This document shows positions 1 to 6,422 of a stretch of DNA of 6,422 nucleotides, piece by piece. The notes under the pieces are model-generated. The model did not search any database. It saw only the letters and a program-made list of their open reading frames with translations, and was not told where the DNA came from. Numbering within the stretch: the first letter of the stretch is position 1; every line of letters starts with the position of its first letter. Source of the DNA: Solobacterium sp. UBA1789 (GTDB lineage Bacteria > Bacillota_I > Bacilli_A > Erysipelotrichales > Erysipelotrichaceae); contig DCGB01000077.1 in assembly GCA_002314515.1 (NCBI GenBank), positions 7,405 to 13,826 on the forward strand, in the 5' to 3' direction. Position numbers and translations under genes: made by a program.

Positions 1-1262
1 TCTGTTTCTAAACCTAAGGTAAATTTAGTATTATCCCATTCCTTTAGTTCAAAGCCGCAGTTGAGTTCCAAAGAATATGCAGTATTGTTGTACAAAGGAT
101 ATATACCGGTATAATTGTTTACACCCTGCTGTTTATCCCATAAACCAATAGTTGGACCAGCCGCATGACCATGATAGCCAATTGGATGAGTGTACAGAGA
201 CGCATTTAAACCCTCTTCTTTGGCTTGTTTTAAAGAAGCAGCTAAAATATCATTTCCACTTCTTCCCTCTTTGTAATTGCCTACAGCAATCTCCTGGAAG
301 CGATTAACATCTCTTAAGACTTTCTTTAGATAATCTGGGGCATCATTTTCATCAAAACGTAAAACATAAGCGTTTTCCTGAGTATCAGTACATAAGCCCA
401 GATAACGTAATCCAAAGTCACAATGTAAGATATCACCCTGACGAATAATATCTTCTTCTTCAGTAGAACCCTTACCTCTACGAATAATTGATACTTCAAA
501 ATCAAACCAAGGTTCTAATCCCAAATCAATAACCTTCTGTAACATAAAATACTTAACATCATGATTTGTTGTCACACCAGGAATAACAACTCTTGAAGAA
601 AAGGCTTCAGCAATAATGGAATGAGCAATCTGCATGATACCTGTATATGCTTCCATTTCGACATCCGTTCTTGTTTCAAGCCAACCAACACATAAATCTT
701 CAGCAGAAACAATTTTTGACATTAATTCTTCATCAAAACAGGCAACAATATCATCATAAATAGTCTTTGATAAGCCATCCGCAAAGGCATAATCCTTAGA
801 CATATTCAAACCAATTTTCTTAACCTTGTATTCTTTCAATAATCTTGCAAGACATTCAAACTGTGTTTCTGCCTTATCGGGTTCCTTGCACCACAAAGAA
901 TCCTTCTGATTGATCCACACAGCCTCATAAAAAGCATCCAGACCAACATTAGGACGTGTCAGACATAAACGTTTAACTTCACCGTTATCCTGTAAAACAA
1001 ACAGTAATATCGTTAAACGGCGGGCAGTAAACATTGCCTTCGGTGTCAAAGAAGAAATAACCGGATCCTCATTATATTCATTACAGGCTACAACCCAGGC
1101 ATCAATACCGCTGCGTTTCATCAGCATTGGCAGTATTTCTTTAAAACGAATAGAAAGCCAGTTATCAATGGTTTTTTCCTGCTGGCGATATGATAATATC
1201 TTGGTTTTTAAATCATCTGCATGGCAGACATTCTTAATCAGAAAATCCTCTTTTGAAATCAT
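1..1262 (-). CDS. M24 family metallopeptidase (Xaa-Pro aminopeptidase-like), C-terminus cut by window edge
   Basis: My reading of the minus strand gives an open frame of 420 codons from ATG at 1260-1262 to the left edge, starting MISKEDFLIK. It has no stop because the window ends first. The C-terminal half has the pita-bread fold signature with all five metal ligands in order: Asp282 (HCDFG), Asp293 (CTDTQ), His359 (HPIGYHGH), Glu399 (SLELN) and Glu419 (GLET). His366 lies seven residues after His359, where aminopeptidase P has its second catalytic His. About 200 N-terminal residues would form the creatinase-like domain. A dinuclear metal enzyme that removes or splits off N-terminal residues next to proline is the family expectation; the actual substrate is unknown. 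The His that usually lies before the first Asp ligand is not evident. It is the last visible gene of the cluster, 4 nt after the kinase-like gene. No signal peptide is seen, so it is probably cytosolic. Probably a few dozen residues are missing. Confidence 0.9.
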   Translation of the reverse strand, partial: MISKEDFLIKNVCHADDLKTKILSYRQQEKTIDNWLSIRFKEILPMLMKRSGIDAWVVACNEYNEDPVISSLTPKAMFTARRLTILLFVLQDNGEVKRLCLTRPNVGLDAFYEAVWINQKDSLWCKEPDKAETQFECLARLLKEYKVKKIGLNMSKDYAFADGLSKTIYDDIVACFDEELMSKIVSAEDLCVGWLETRTDVEMEAYTGIMQIAHSIIAEAFSSRVVIPGVTTNHDVKYFMLQKVIDLGLEPWFDFEVSIIRRGKGSTEEEDIIRQGDILHCDFGLRYLGLCTDTQENAYVLRFDENDAPDYLKKVLRDVNRFQEIAVGNYKEGRSGNDILAASLKQAKEEGLNASLYTHPIGYHGHAAGPTIGLWDKQQGVNNYTGIYPLYNNTAYSLELNCGFELKEWDNTKFTLGLET

Positions 1263-1266
1263 CTTA

Positions 1267-1821
1267 TTATCCTTTCAAAATAATATTCTTAATCTGTTTA
1301 TAAGCTGCTTGCGCATCTTTATTTTCAATCAGATTATTAAATAAAGAAGAAATCTCCATTTCCATCTTAGCCTTATGTAAACGAAGTTTTAATGAAGCGC
1401 TGTCATCCTTATATTTCTCATAAATAGCTGCTTCCAGATCCTCAATCTTCTCCGGAACCACAAAGAAACAAATAGCATCAGGAATATTAAGTTTAATTGG
1501 GCCAACACCCTGAGCATCAACTTCAATCAAGACATTCTTGTTCTGAGAACGTAAAAATTCAACCTGAGCCTTTGGTGTGCCATAATAATAACCATTAAAT
1601 TCGGTATATTCCAATAGCTGTTTTTCTTTGATTGCCTGAGCAAAAGATTTGGTATCTGTAAAATAATAATCAGAACCATCAACTTCGTTATCTTTTTTAG
1701 GTCTTGTTGTCAAAGATATTGCATAAATCAGATTAAGATCCTCATCTTTTAATAATAAATCTCGAATTTTACCCTTACCAACTGAACTTGCACCAGATAA
1801 AACTACAACTGTTCCTGCCAT
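1267..1821 (-). CDS. Divergent guanylate kinase-like protein (Gmk family)
   Basis: This 184-residue protein belongs to the guanylate kinase family, whose enzymes phosphorylate GMP to GDP with ATP. Visible signatures are the P-loop at 10-17 (GASSVGKG), ISLTTR at 35-40, EF-x-G-YYYGTP at 74-83 (GMP-binding Glu74 and Tyr80), IEVDAQG at 99-105 and Arg147 after the lid. It is somewhat shorter than usual bacterial Gmk (about 200 residues). Several positions differ from the canonical enzyme: Lys18 where Thr or Ser follows GK(G/S), Lys43 at the second GMP-phosphate Arg, Asn45 for the Gly of the GE pair, and KYKD at 136-139 where the lid normally reads RGTE. It may be a second, specialised or weakened paralogue rather than the housekeeping Gmk. 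The ATG overlaps the pepD stop by one base (TAATG), with AAGGAG upstream. A role in a peptidase operon is not obvious. Confidence 0.88.
   Translation of the reverse strand: MAGTVVVLSGASSVGKGKIRDLLLKDEDLNLIYAISLTTRPKKDNEVDGSDYYFTDTKSFAQAIKEKQLLEYTEFNGYYYGTPKAQVEFLRSQNKNVLIEVDAQGVGPIKLNIPDAICFFVVPEKIEDLEAAIYEKYKDDSASLKLRLHKAKMEMEISSLFNNLIENKDAQAAYKQIKNIILKG
1270..1275 (-). promoter_or_regulatory. Ribosome binding site of the second M24 gene
   Basis: AAAGGA lies 7 nt before the ATG at 1260-1262. It is exactly the last two sense codons (Lys-Gly) of the guanylate-kinase-like gene, followed by its TAA. It fixes the start of the downstream peptidase, which begins 4 nt after that stop. Confidence 0.75.
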
Positions 1822-3242
1822 TATTTACACTCCTTGATTAATGTAGTCAAAATATCATATGATCGATCAAAAGACGCCAAATCTAATTTTTCATCAGGTG
1901 TATGAACATATTTACTAATAGCACCATAAGAAACAATATCCTTTACACCATAAGAACTGAAGACACCACATTCATTACCGGCATGAACAGCCTCTTTTAT
2001 TAGCTCCTTACCAGATTTTTCCAATACTATAACTGCTAATTTATCTCTTAATGGTGAAACCGGTACATAATTCCAGCCTGGATATTCAGATGATGTAGTG
2101 ATATTAATATCTGTGAATAATGAAGCTAAAGTTCTAATCTGTAAAACCAGATCCTTAATACCGCTATCAACAGCAGAACGTAAAGAAGAAGTTATAACTA
2201 CATGGTCATCATTAGTTTCAATAATACCTGTATTTAAAGAAGTTAAAGTTAAACCTGGAATAGCCATTGAACGGGCTATTAAACCATTAGGTAAGAGATA
2301 AATGAAATCAATAATCTTCTTACTTGAAGCATCATCAAAACATTTGTCAGCTTGTTCAATTTCTTTTATTTCAGCCTTAAAACCATTATCAGAAAATTCA
2401 AGTTCAACCTTAATATCTTCAACATCCTTTTCGAATTTAGACATAAATTCAGAATCTGTCGCAAAAACAAGTTCGCATTCACGAGGAATGGCATTTTCCT
2501 TAAGACCGCCTTCAATTGAAACGATATTAACAGGACAATCAAGATTCTTAATTAAGCGTACAGCCAGTTTATTGGCATTACCCTTTTCCTTACTGATTTC
2601 ACTGCCTGAATGACCACCACTTAAACCGGAAACAAATAATGAATAGGTCTTTTTGTTATTAGAAACTATATTTCCTTTGATATCAGAAGTAACCTGTGTA
2701 CCACCAGCTGTTGAAATGCAGGTTTCAATTTCACCACCGCCATCTAAACAAATCATTCTCTTAGCTGAAATCTTAGATGGATCAAGATGTAAAGCACCAA
2801 TTAAACCGATTTCTTCCTGAACAGTGAAAATACATTCCAGAGGTGGATGAGGTAAATCTTCATCAGCTAAAATTGCCAGCATATAAGCAATGCCCATACC
2901 ATCATCAGCACCTAAAGTAGTACCATCCGCATGCAGCCAGCCTTCATCATCAACATAAAGCTTTAAAGGATCCTTGGTAAAATCAAAATTAGCAGACTTA
3001 TTTGCCTCACAAACCATATCACTATGACCCTGTAAGATTAAAGGATCGCTGTTCTCATAGCCCTTGGACCCTGGTTTATAAATGATGACATTATAAATAT
3101 CATCACGATAAAAATCCAGATTATGTTTTTTGGCAAATTCAACAAAATAGTCAGAAATAGCTTCTTCATTAGTTGAACCATGAGGAATCTTACATAATTC
3201 ATTGAAGTAGTAACAATGTGCTTTGTTTAAATCGAAATTCAT
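1821..3242 (-). CDS. pepD: Aminoacyl-histidine dipeptidase (Xaa-His dipeptidase), peptidase family M20C
   Basis: This 473-residue protein matches PepD, a dizinc cytosolic dipeptidase that cleaves Xaa-His (carnosine-type) and many other unblocked dipeptides. The catalytic set is complete: His73 and Asp75 (QGHSDMV), bridging Asp113 (TTLGADDG), catalytic base Glu143 with metal ligand Glu144 (TVQEEIG), Asp167 (CLDGGGE) and the C-terminal ligand His447 (YVHTPDEK). The lid-domain motif SGLSGGHSGSEI at 205-216, with His211, and HAGNECG at 420-426 are further PepD hallmarks. The length is normal for the family (about 480). The catalytic domain is split by the lid/dimerisation domain, roughly residues 190-385. 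The ATG at 3240-3242 begins one base after the stop of the S9 peptidase gene and has GGAGGA 5 nt upstream. It probably completes peptide breakdown by hydrolysing the dipeptides released by its neighbours. Confidence 0.95.
   Translation of the reverse strand: MNFDLNKAHCYYFNELCKIPHGSTNEEAISDYFVEFAKKHNLDFYRDDIYNVIIYKPGSKGYENSDPLILQGHSDMVCEANKSANFDFTKDPLKLYVDDEGWLHADGTTLGADDGMGIAYMLAILADEDLPHPPLECIFTVQEEIGLIGALHLDPSKISAKRMICLDGGGEIETCISTAGGTQVTSDIKGNIVSNNKKTYSLFVSGLSGGHSGSEISKEKGNANKLAVRLIKNLDCPVNIVSIEGGLKENAIPRECELVFATDSEFMSKFEKDVEDIKVELEFSDNGFKAEIKEIEQADKCFDDASSKKIIDFIYLLPNGLIARSMAIPGLTLTSLNTGIIETNDDHVVITSSLRSAVDSGIKDLVLQIRTLASLFTDINITTSSEYPGWNYVPVSPLRDKLAVIVLEKSGKELIKEAVHAGNECGVFSSYGVKDIVSYGAISKYVHTPDEKLDLASFDRSYDILTTLIKECK
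1830..1835 (-). promoter_or_regulatory. Ribosome binding site of the guanylate-kinase-like gene
   Basis: AAGGAG lies 8 nt before the ATG at 1819-1821, within the last codons of pepD (Lys-Glu-Cys-Lys). Start and stop share one base as TAATG, a classic termination-reinitiation arrangement. Confidence 0.8.
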
Positions 3243-3243
3243 T

Positions 3244-5190
3244 TTAGTCCTCCATTAGATATTTATTTAACCAATTGGTAATTTCTTCAAGTCTTCTGAT
3301 ACGATGTAGTGGTTTGCCATTGCGTGATAATTCATGATTTTCACCCTTAAAGGCTACAATCTTGGTATCAACACCATTTAAACGAACGGCTGTATAGAAC
3401 TGCAAAGCTTCAGTGAAGGTACAGCGATAGTCTTCAGTTGAATGAATAAACAGCAATGGTGTTTTAACATTATTGGCATATTTTAATGGTGATAGAGCCC
3501 ATAATTCCTGATCACAGTGTTTAATATCGGCAAAACGATTGGAAATCGGGAAGTCAATACCATAATCAGAAGTGCATACTTCTGATACCCAGTTAGAAAT
3601 TGAACGTTGTGTTGCAGCACACTTAAATCTATCAGTCTGAGTAACAATCCAGTTGGTCATATAACCGCCATAGGAGCCACCTGTAACGCCTAAACGACCG
3701 GAATCGATATTAGGATATATTTCCAGAACTTTATCAACAAAGTCCATTAAATCATCATAATCAACACCACCATATTGGCGTCTTATATCATTGAAAGCAT
3801 TTCCTCTACCATCTGAACCACGTGGATCGCAGAACATAATGACATAACCAAGATTTACCCAATATTGCATCTCATGATAATAAACTGTACCATAGGCACA
3901 CTTAGGACCACCATGTATATCCAGAATAGCTGGATATTTCTTTTTAATATCGAAGTTCTCTGGCAATAATACCCAGGCATCAAAGTCAACTTTTGAACCT
4001 ACATTTATTTTTTTAGGTTCAGCAACATAATATTCACTTAAATCATTGAATGAAGATAATTTATTTAACTTACCATCGGCAAGTTCATAGATTTCCTGCA
4101 GATTCTGTTCACTTAAGGCAATGACAAATATTCTCTTGCCGGCAACAACAAAATCATCAACAGTACCAGTAAAATCGCAAAGATCAATTAATTTATCATC
4201 TTCAAATTTAAACAGCTTAGAGTTACTTTCAACACAGGAATCAAAATAAGATACCCCATTAAACTTGGCATAATTCTTTAATTTGCCATATCGGCAATCA
4301 GTCAGAATAGAATTATATAAACTTAATTCATTATCAAGTATCAGTTTCAGTTTTTTATCTTTTACTTCATAGAATTTACCATTATCAAAATCACCAAAAC
4401 CTCTTTGATAAATACCAACAGTCAAAACCCGGCCCTTATCATAGAAGACTCTTAAGACCTGCAAGCTATCATTAAAGAGACATTTTGTTTCTTTCTTATC
4501 AAAGTCATATTCATAAATTTCATTGGTTACAACTTTAACCTTATCGTAGTCATTACCTGCAAATACAATCTTATTATTGTCAACATCAAAAGATTCAACA
4601 GTCATTGTTGGACTGGTAATTCTTAGACAACTGTAATCTTTCTTATTTACCAGAAATAAGGCAGTTCGATTACCATTAATAAAACCAGCTCCATTATAAA
4701 CATAAGGATATTCATCAAATTCAATATAATCACTGTTGTCTTTAATATTCTGATGATAAGCTTTCTTATCTTCATCACTCATCAGATAATAGTCAGGACA
4801 ATGAGTATCAATATCAGCAGAAACAAGATAGTAATCATCATTGAAATTTCTAATACTGTTAACAGCTAATGGCAATGTAAAAGTATCATTGATATTGCCA
4901 TTTTTAGGACAGATTCGATCAAAAGTTGTTGAAATAAACTCACTTTCAACATCCTTTGTGATAAGGACATCACCATGACCTAATACATAATAAGAAAATT
5001 TCTTACGGAAATCGATAACAGCCTTAAATTCCTGATTATTGATATCATATGACCATAGTTTCTGTTTATAGGTATTATTTTCAACATCAGCCATACTTTC
5101 AACAAATAATAATTTCTTATTACATGGAGAAGCATTTAAATCCGACAAGTAATGATAGTTACAGAAATCCTTTAATTCTACTTTTTTCAT
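3244..5190 (-). CDS. S9 family serine peptidase (prolyl oligopeptidase / acylaminoacyl-peptidase type)
   Basis: This 648-residue protein has the two-domain layout of peptidase family S9. Residues 1 to about 385 are a divergent beta-propeller that would gate access for short peptides. Residues from about 390 on form the alpha/beta hydrolase domain. Catalytic residues are visible: Ser506 in GVTGGSYGGYM, Asp587 in FIHSTEDYRC and His619 in GENHELSR. The oxyanion region DIHGGPK lies at 424-430, and the conserved DPRGSDGRG at 455-463. This pattern fits the acylaminoacyl-peptidase-like bacterial group better than classical prolyl endopeptidase, but the specificity cannot be read from the sequence. 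There is no signal peptide or membrane segment, so it is probably cytosolic. The start is supported by AAGG 10 nt upstream, the weakest ribosome site of the cluster. The gene begins one base after the stop of the upstream M24 gene, which suggests translational coupling. Confidence 0.93.
   Translation of the reverse strand: MKKVELKDFCNYHYLSDLNASPCNKKLLFVESMADVENNTYKQKLWSYDINNQEFKAVIDFRKKFSYYVLGHGDVLITKDVESEFISTTFDRICPKNGNINDTFTLPLAVNSIRNFNDDYYLVSADIDTHCPDYYLMSDEDKKAYHQNIKDNSDYIEFDEYPYVYNGAGFINGNRTALFLVNKKDYSCLRITSPTMTVESFDVDNNKIVFAGNDYDKVKVVTNEIYEYDFDKKETKCLFNDSLQVLRVFYDKGRVLTVGIYQRGFGDFDNGKFYEVKDKKLKLILDNELSLYNSILTDCRYGKLKNYAKFNGVSYFDSCVESNSKLFKFEDDKLIDLCDFTGTVDDFVVAGKRIFVIALSEQNLQEIYELADGKLNKLSSFNDLSEYYVAEPKKINVGSKVDFDAWVLLPENFDIKKKYPAILDIHGGPKCAYGTVYYHEMQYWVNLGYVIMFCDPRGSDGRGNAFNDIRRQYGGVDYDDLMDFVDKVLEIYPNIDSGRLGVTGGSYGGYMTNWIVTQTDRFKCAATQRSISNWVSEVCTSDYGIDFPISNRFADIKHCDQELWALSPLKYANNVKTPLLFIHSTEDYRCTFTEALQFYTAVRLNGVDTKIVAFKGENHELSRNGKPLHRIRRLEEITNWLNKYLMED
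3248..3253 (-). promoter_or_regulatory. Ribosome binding site of pepD
   Basis: GGAGGA lies 5 nt before the ATG at 3240-3242 and forms part of the codons for the last three residues (Met-Glu-Asp) of the S9 peptidase. It is the strongest match in the window and supports the chosen pepD start. Confidence 0.8.
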
Positions 5191-5191
5191 T

Positions 5192-6382
5192 TTATTTCAA
5201 CCTTATTAACATTAATTCTTTCTGTGGTTCTGCTAAAAAGACAGCACCATCTTCATATAAAACAACATCTTCTTCAATTCCAATACGACCCTGTTTGATT
5301 TCAATACCCGGTTCTAAAGTAAAGACATTGCCAACCTGTAAAGGAGTATCAATAAGTTCAGGTTTATTATAACGAGGACGACGATTCGCCAGAATTGTAC
5401 CACCATCATGACATACATGACCAACCTGATGACCCAAGGCGGCATTCCAGGAATCAAAACCCATATCAACAATCATATGACGGGCAATCTGGTCAACTTC
5501 AAAGCCGGTAACACCTGGTTTCATAAATTTACGAGCTGCATCAATGGCATCTCTAACCAGATAGAAAGTGTCTTTGACATCCTGAGGCGCATCATCTTCA
5601 TCATCTTTTAGAACATAATACATACGCTGAAGATCAGAACAGTAACCATTTTTAGAAACACCATAGTCAATATTGATTGTACAACCCTTCTTTAAAGGCG
5701 TATCAATTAAACCACTGTGACCCTGTTTAATATCCGGATCACAGCTGACACTAGGACATTGAGATTCAGCCCAGGACATGCCATAGCCATCTTTAAAAGC
5801 TATATCATGAAGAAAGTTAAAAATATCTAAAGAAGTAGTACCTTCTTTGCAGATACCAGGTACTAAAGACAGATATTTTTCTGCCTGAACAGCACAGTCC
5901 TTAATGATTTCAATCTGTGAATTAGTCTTACGACCACGAACTTCAGAAACAATCGGGAAAGCAGATATGATTTCCGGTTTGATAGTAAGGCGCTTAAAAA
6001 CTTCCTGTAATTTTAGATAGTTACCAAGAGTTAAACCATCAGCAGCACTATCAGCATCACAGATATCCAATGCAAGCTTTTTAACACCGAGTTTTTCCAG
6101 GACTTCATAAATTGTTTCTTCCATAGTTGTTGGATATTCGTAGATTTCATCTACAGCATCCATCATCTTGTATGCTTCAACATCTAAAGGAGAAACAATA
6201 GCAATTAACTTATTTCTGGTAAAAATGAGGGTTGTAGCTATAATAAAAGCCATATCACCTAAGACAGGTAAAACCGGCTCTGATTTCATTATTGATTCCC
6301 TTCCCATAATCAACCAGGCATCAACATCATTTTTGTTTATTGCTTCAAAAATTATCGGTAGTTTTTCTTCATTGATTTTCAT
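5192..6382 (-). CDS. M24 family metallopeptidase, Xaa-Pro aminopeptidase/dipeptidase type
   Basis: This 396-residue protein is a complete M24 enzyme. An N-terminal creatinase-like domain spans about residues 5-140, and a pita-bread catalytic domain spans about 155-396. The five dimetal ligands are Asp239 (NIDYG), Asp250 (CSDLQR), His318 (GHQVGH), Glu357 (TLEPGI) and Glu370 (GIEEDV). His325, followed by Asp, matches the second catalytic His of aminopeptidase P (seven residues after the His ligand). His222 in QGHSG fits the substrate-binding His that precedes the first Asp ligand, so the active site looks intact. Family members release an N-terminal residue before proline or split Xaa-Pro dipeptides, and the sequence alone does not separate PepP from PepQ activity. 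Its length fits bacterial prolidase-like enzymes better than the longer AMPP. It is the first complete gene of the visible operon, with AGGAG 8 nt before ATG. No signal peptide is present. Confidence 0.94.
   Translation of the reverse strand: MKINEEKLPIIFEAINKNDVDAWLIMGRESIMKSEPVLPVLGDMAFIIATTLIFTRNKLIAIVSPLDVEAYKMMDAVDEIYEYPTTMEETIYEVLEKLGVKKLALDICDADSAADGLTLGNYLKLQEVFKRLTIKPEIISAFPIVSEVRGRKTNSQIEIIKDCAVQAEKYLSLVPGICKEGTTSLDIFNFLHDIAFKDGYGMSWAESQCPSVSCDPDIKQGHSGLIDTPLKKGCTINIDYGVSKNGYCSDLQRMYYVLKDDEDDAPQDVKDTFYLVRDAIDAARKFMKPGVTGFEVDQIARHMIVDMGFDSWNAALGHQVGHVCHDGGTILANRRPRYNKPELIDTPLQVGNVFTLEPGIEIKQGRIGIEEDVVLYEDGAVFLAEPQKELMLIRLK
5201..5204 (-). promoter_or_regulatory. Weak ribosome binding site of the S9 peptidase gene
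   Basis: AAGG lies 10 nt before the ATG at 5188-5190, inside the end of the upstream M24 gene. It is shorter and further away than the sites of the other genes. Translation may therefore depend on ribosomes finishing the upstream gene, whose stop is one base from this start. Confidence 0.55.
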
Positions 6383-6385
6383 AAT

Positions 6386-6421
6386 TTAAGCTCCTATATA
6401 AAGAAATAGTGGCATGTGGTA
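6386..6421 (-). CDS. Possible 3' end of an upstream gene (11 codons, unidentified)
   Basis: One minus-strand frame enters from the right edge and reads YHMPLFLYIGA, then TAA at 6386-6388, three bases before the ATG of the M24 gene. The AGGAG ribosome site of that gene would then lie in its last codons, the same arrangement as at three of the four junctions further down the operon. The residues are hydrophobic, as a membrane protein's end could be. However, 11 codons without a stop is easily chance, and another frame also runs from the edge to a TAG. The product cannot be named. Confidence 0.25.
   Translation of the reverse strand, partial: YHMPLFLYIGA
6391..6395 (-). promoter_or_regulatory. 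Ribosome binding site of the first M24 gene
   Basis: AGGAG on the minus strand lies 8 nt before the ATG at 6380-6382. It is a strong Shine-Dalgarno match and fixes this start. Only 27 bases remain between it and the window edge, and no promoter can be recognised there. Confidence 0.8.
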
Positions 6422-6422
6422 G

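Noticed and set aside
1267..1821. Kinase-like gene as a broken pseudogene
   Set aside because: The frame is open over nearly full family length, keeps most fold motifs and has a good ribosome site. It is divergent rather than disrupted.
2098..2613. Two adjacent plus-strand open frames (67 and 103 codons) inside pepD
   Set aside because: They are antisense to a complete, motif-rich pepD. Their Ser/Leu/Ile-rich translations show no recognisable domain and look like shadows of its codon bias.
5049..5372. Plus-strand open frame of 107 codons across the S9/M24 junction
   Set aside because: It is antisense to two conserved genes, has no plausible domain and has low-complexity Ser/Thr/Lys content. 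It is a shadow frame.
5408..5611. Plus-strand open frame of 67 codons
   Set aside because: It is antisense to the catalytic domain of the M24 enzyme, with no family resemblance.
6168..6389. Plus-strand open frame of 73 codons
   Set aside because: It is antisense to the N-terminal domain of the M24 enzyme. The hydrophobic stretches mirror the coding strand rather than suggest a small membrane protein.
6396..6402. TATAT-like sequence next to the ribosome site of the first M24 gene, as a possible -10 box
   Set aside because: It directly abuts the Shine-Dalgarno sequence, matches TATAAT poorly and no -35 element fits in the visible bases.
1..6422. Insertion sequence, phage, CRISPR or defence-system content
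   Set aside because: There are no transposase, integrase, repeat-spacer or nuclease signatures. All clear genes are metabolic families with similar base composition.

Overview
The window is AT-rich and encodes everything on the minus strand, so it reads from right to left. It is packed almost without gaps. The Shine-Dalgarno-like sites (AGGAG, GGAGGA, AAGGAG), the uniform TAA stops, the A/T-ending codons and the protein families suggest a low-GC Bacillota (Firmicutes). A gut Erysipelotrichia-like or related fermentative lineage is possible, but the sequence alone does not settle that. TGG codes for Trp and no internal TGA is needed, so the genetic code looks standard.

Layout in transcription order, from the right edge: (1) perhaps the last 11 codons of an unidentified upstream gene (6386-6421, weak); (2) an M24 metallopeptidase of the Xaa-Pro aminopeptidase/dipeptidase type (5192-6382); (3) an S9 prolyl-oligopeptidase-family serine peptidase (3244-5190); (4) an M20C Xaa-His dipeptidase, PepD (1821-3242); (5) a divergent guanylate-kinase-like protein (1267-1821); (6) a second M24 peptidase of a different subfamily (1-1262), whose C-terminus lies beyond the left edge. 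The four junctions inside the cluster measure +1, +1, -1 and +4 nt. At three of them the ribosome binding site lies in the final codons of the preceding gene, so this looks like one translationally coupled operon. Neither its promoter nor its terminator is in the window.

Four of the five clear genes are peptidases with complete or nearly complete catalytic residues and no visible signal peptide or membrane segment. The likely shared task is cytosolic breakdown of imported oligopeptides. The S9 enzyme would release short units, the M24 enzymes would deal with prolyl bonds, and PepD would finish off dipeptides. The odd member is the guanylate-kinase-like protein, which keeps the fold signatures but has changed several nucleotide-binding positions.

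No RNA genes, CRISPR arrays, mobile elements or long repeats were seen. No stretch above 300 bases lacks a gene. I do not see a clearly new biological system here; the kinase-like gene inside a peptidase operon is the most unusual element.
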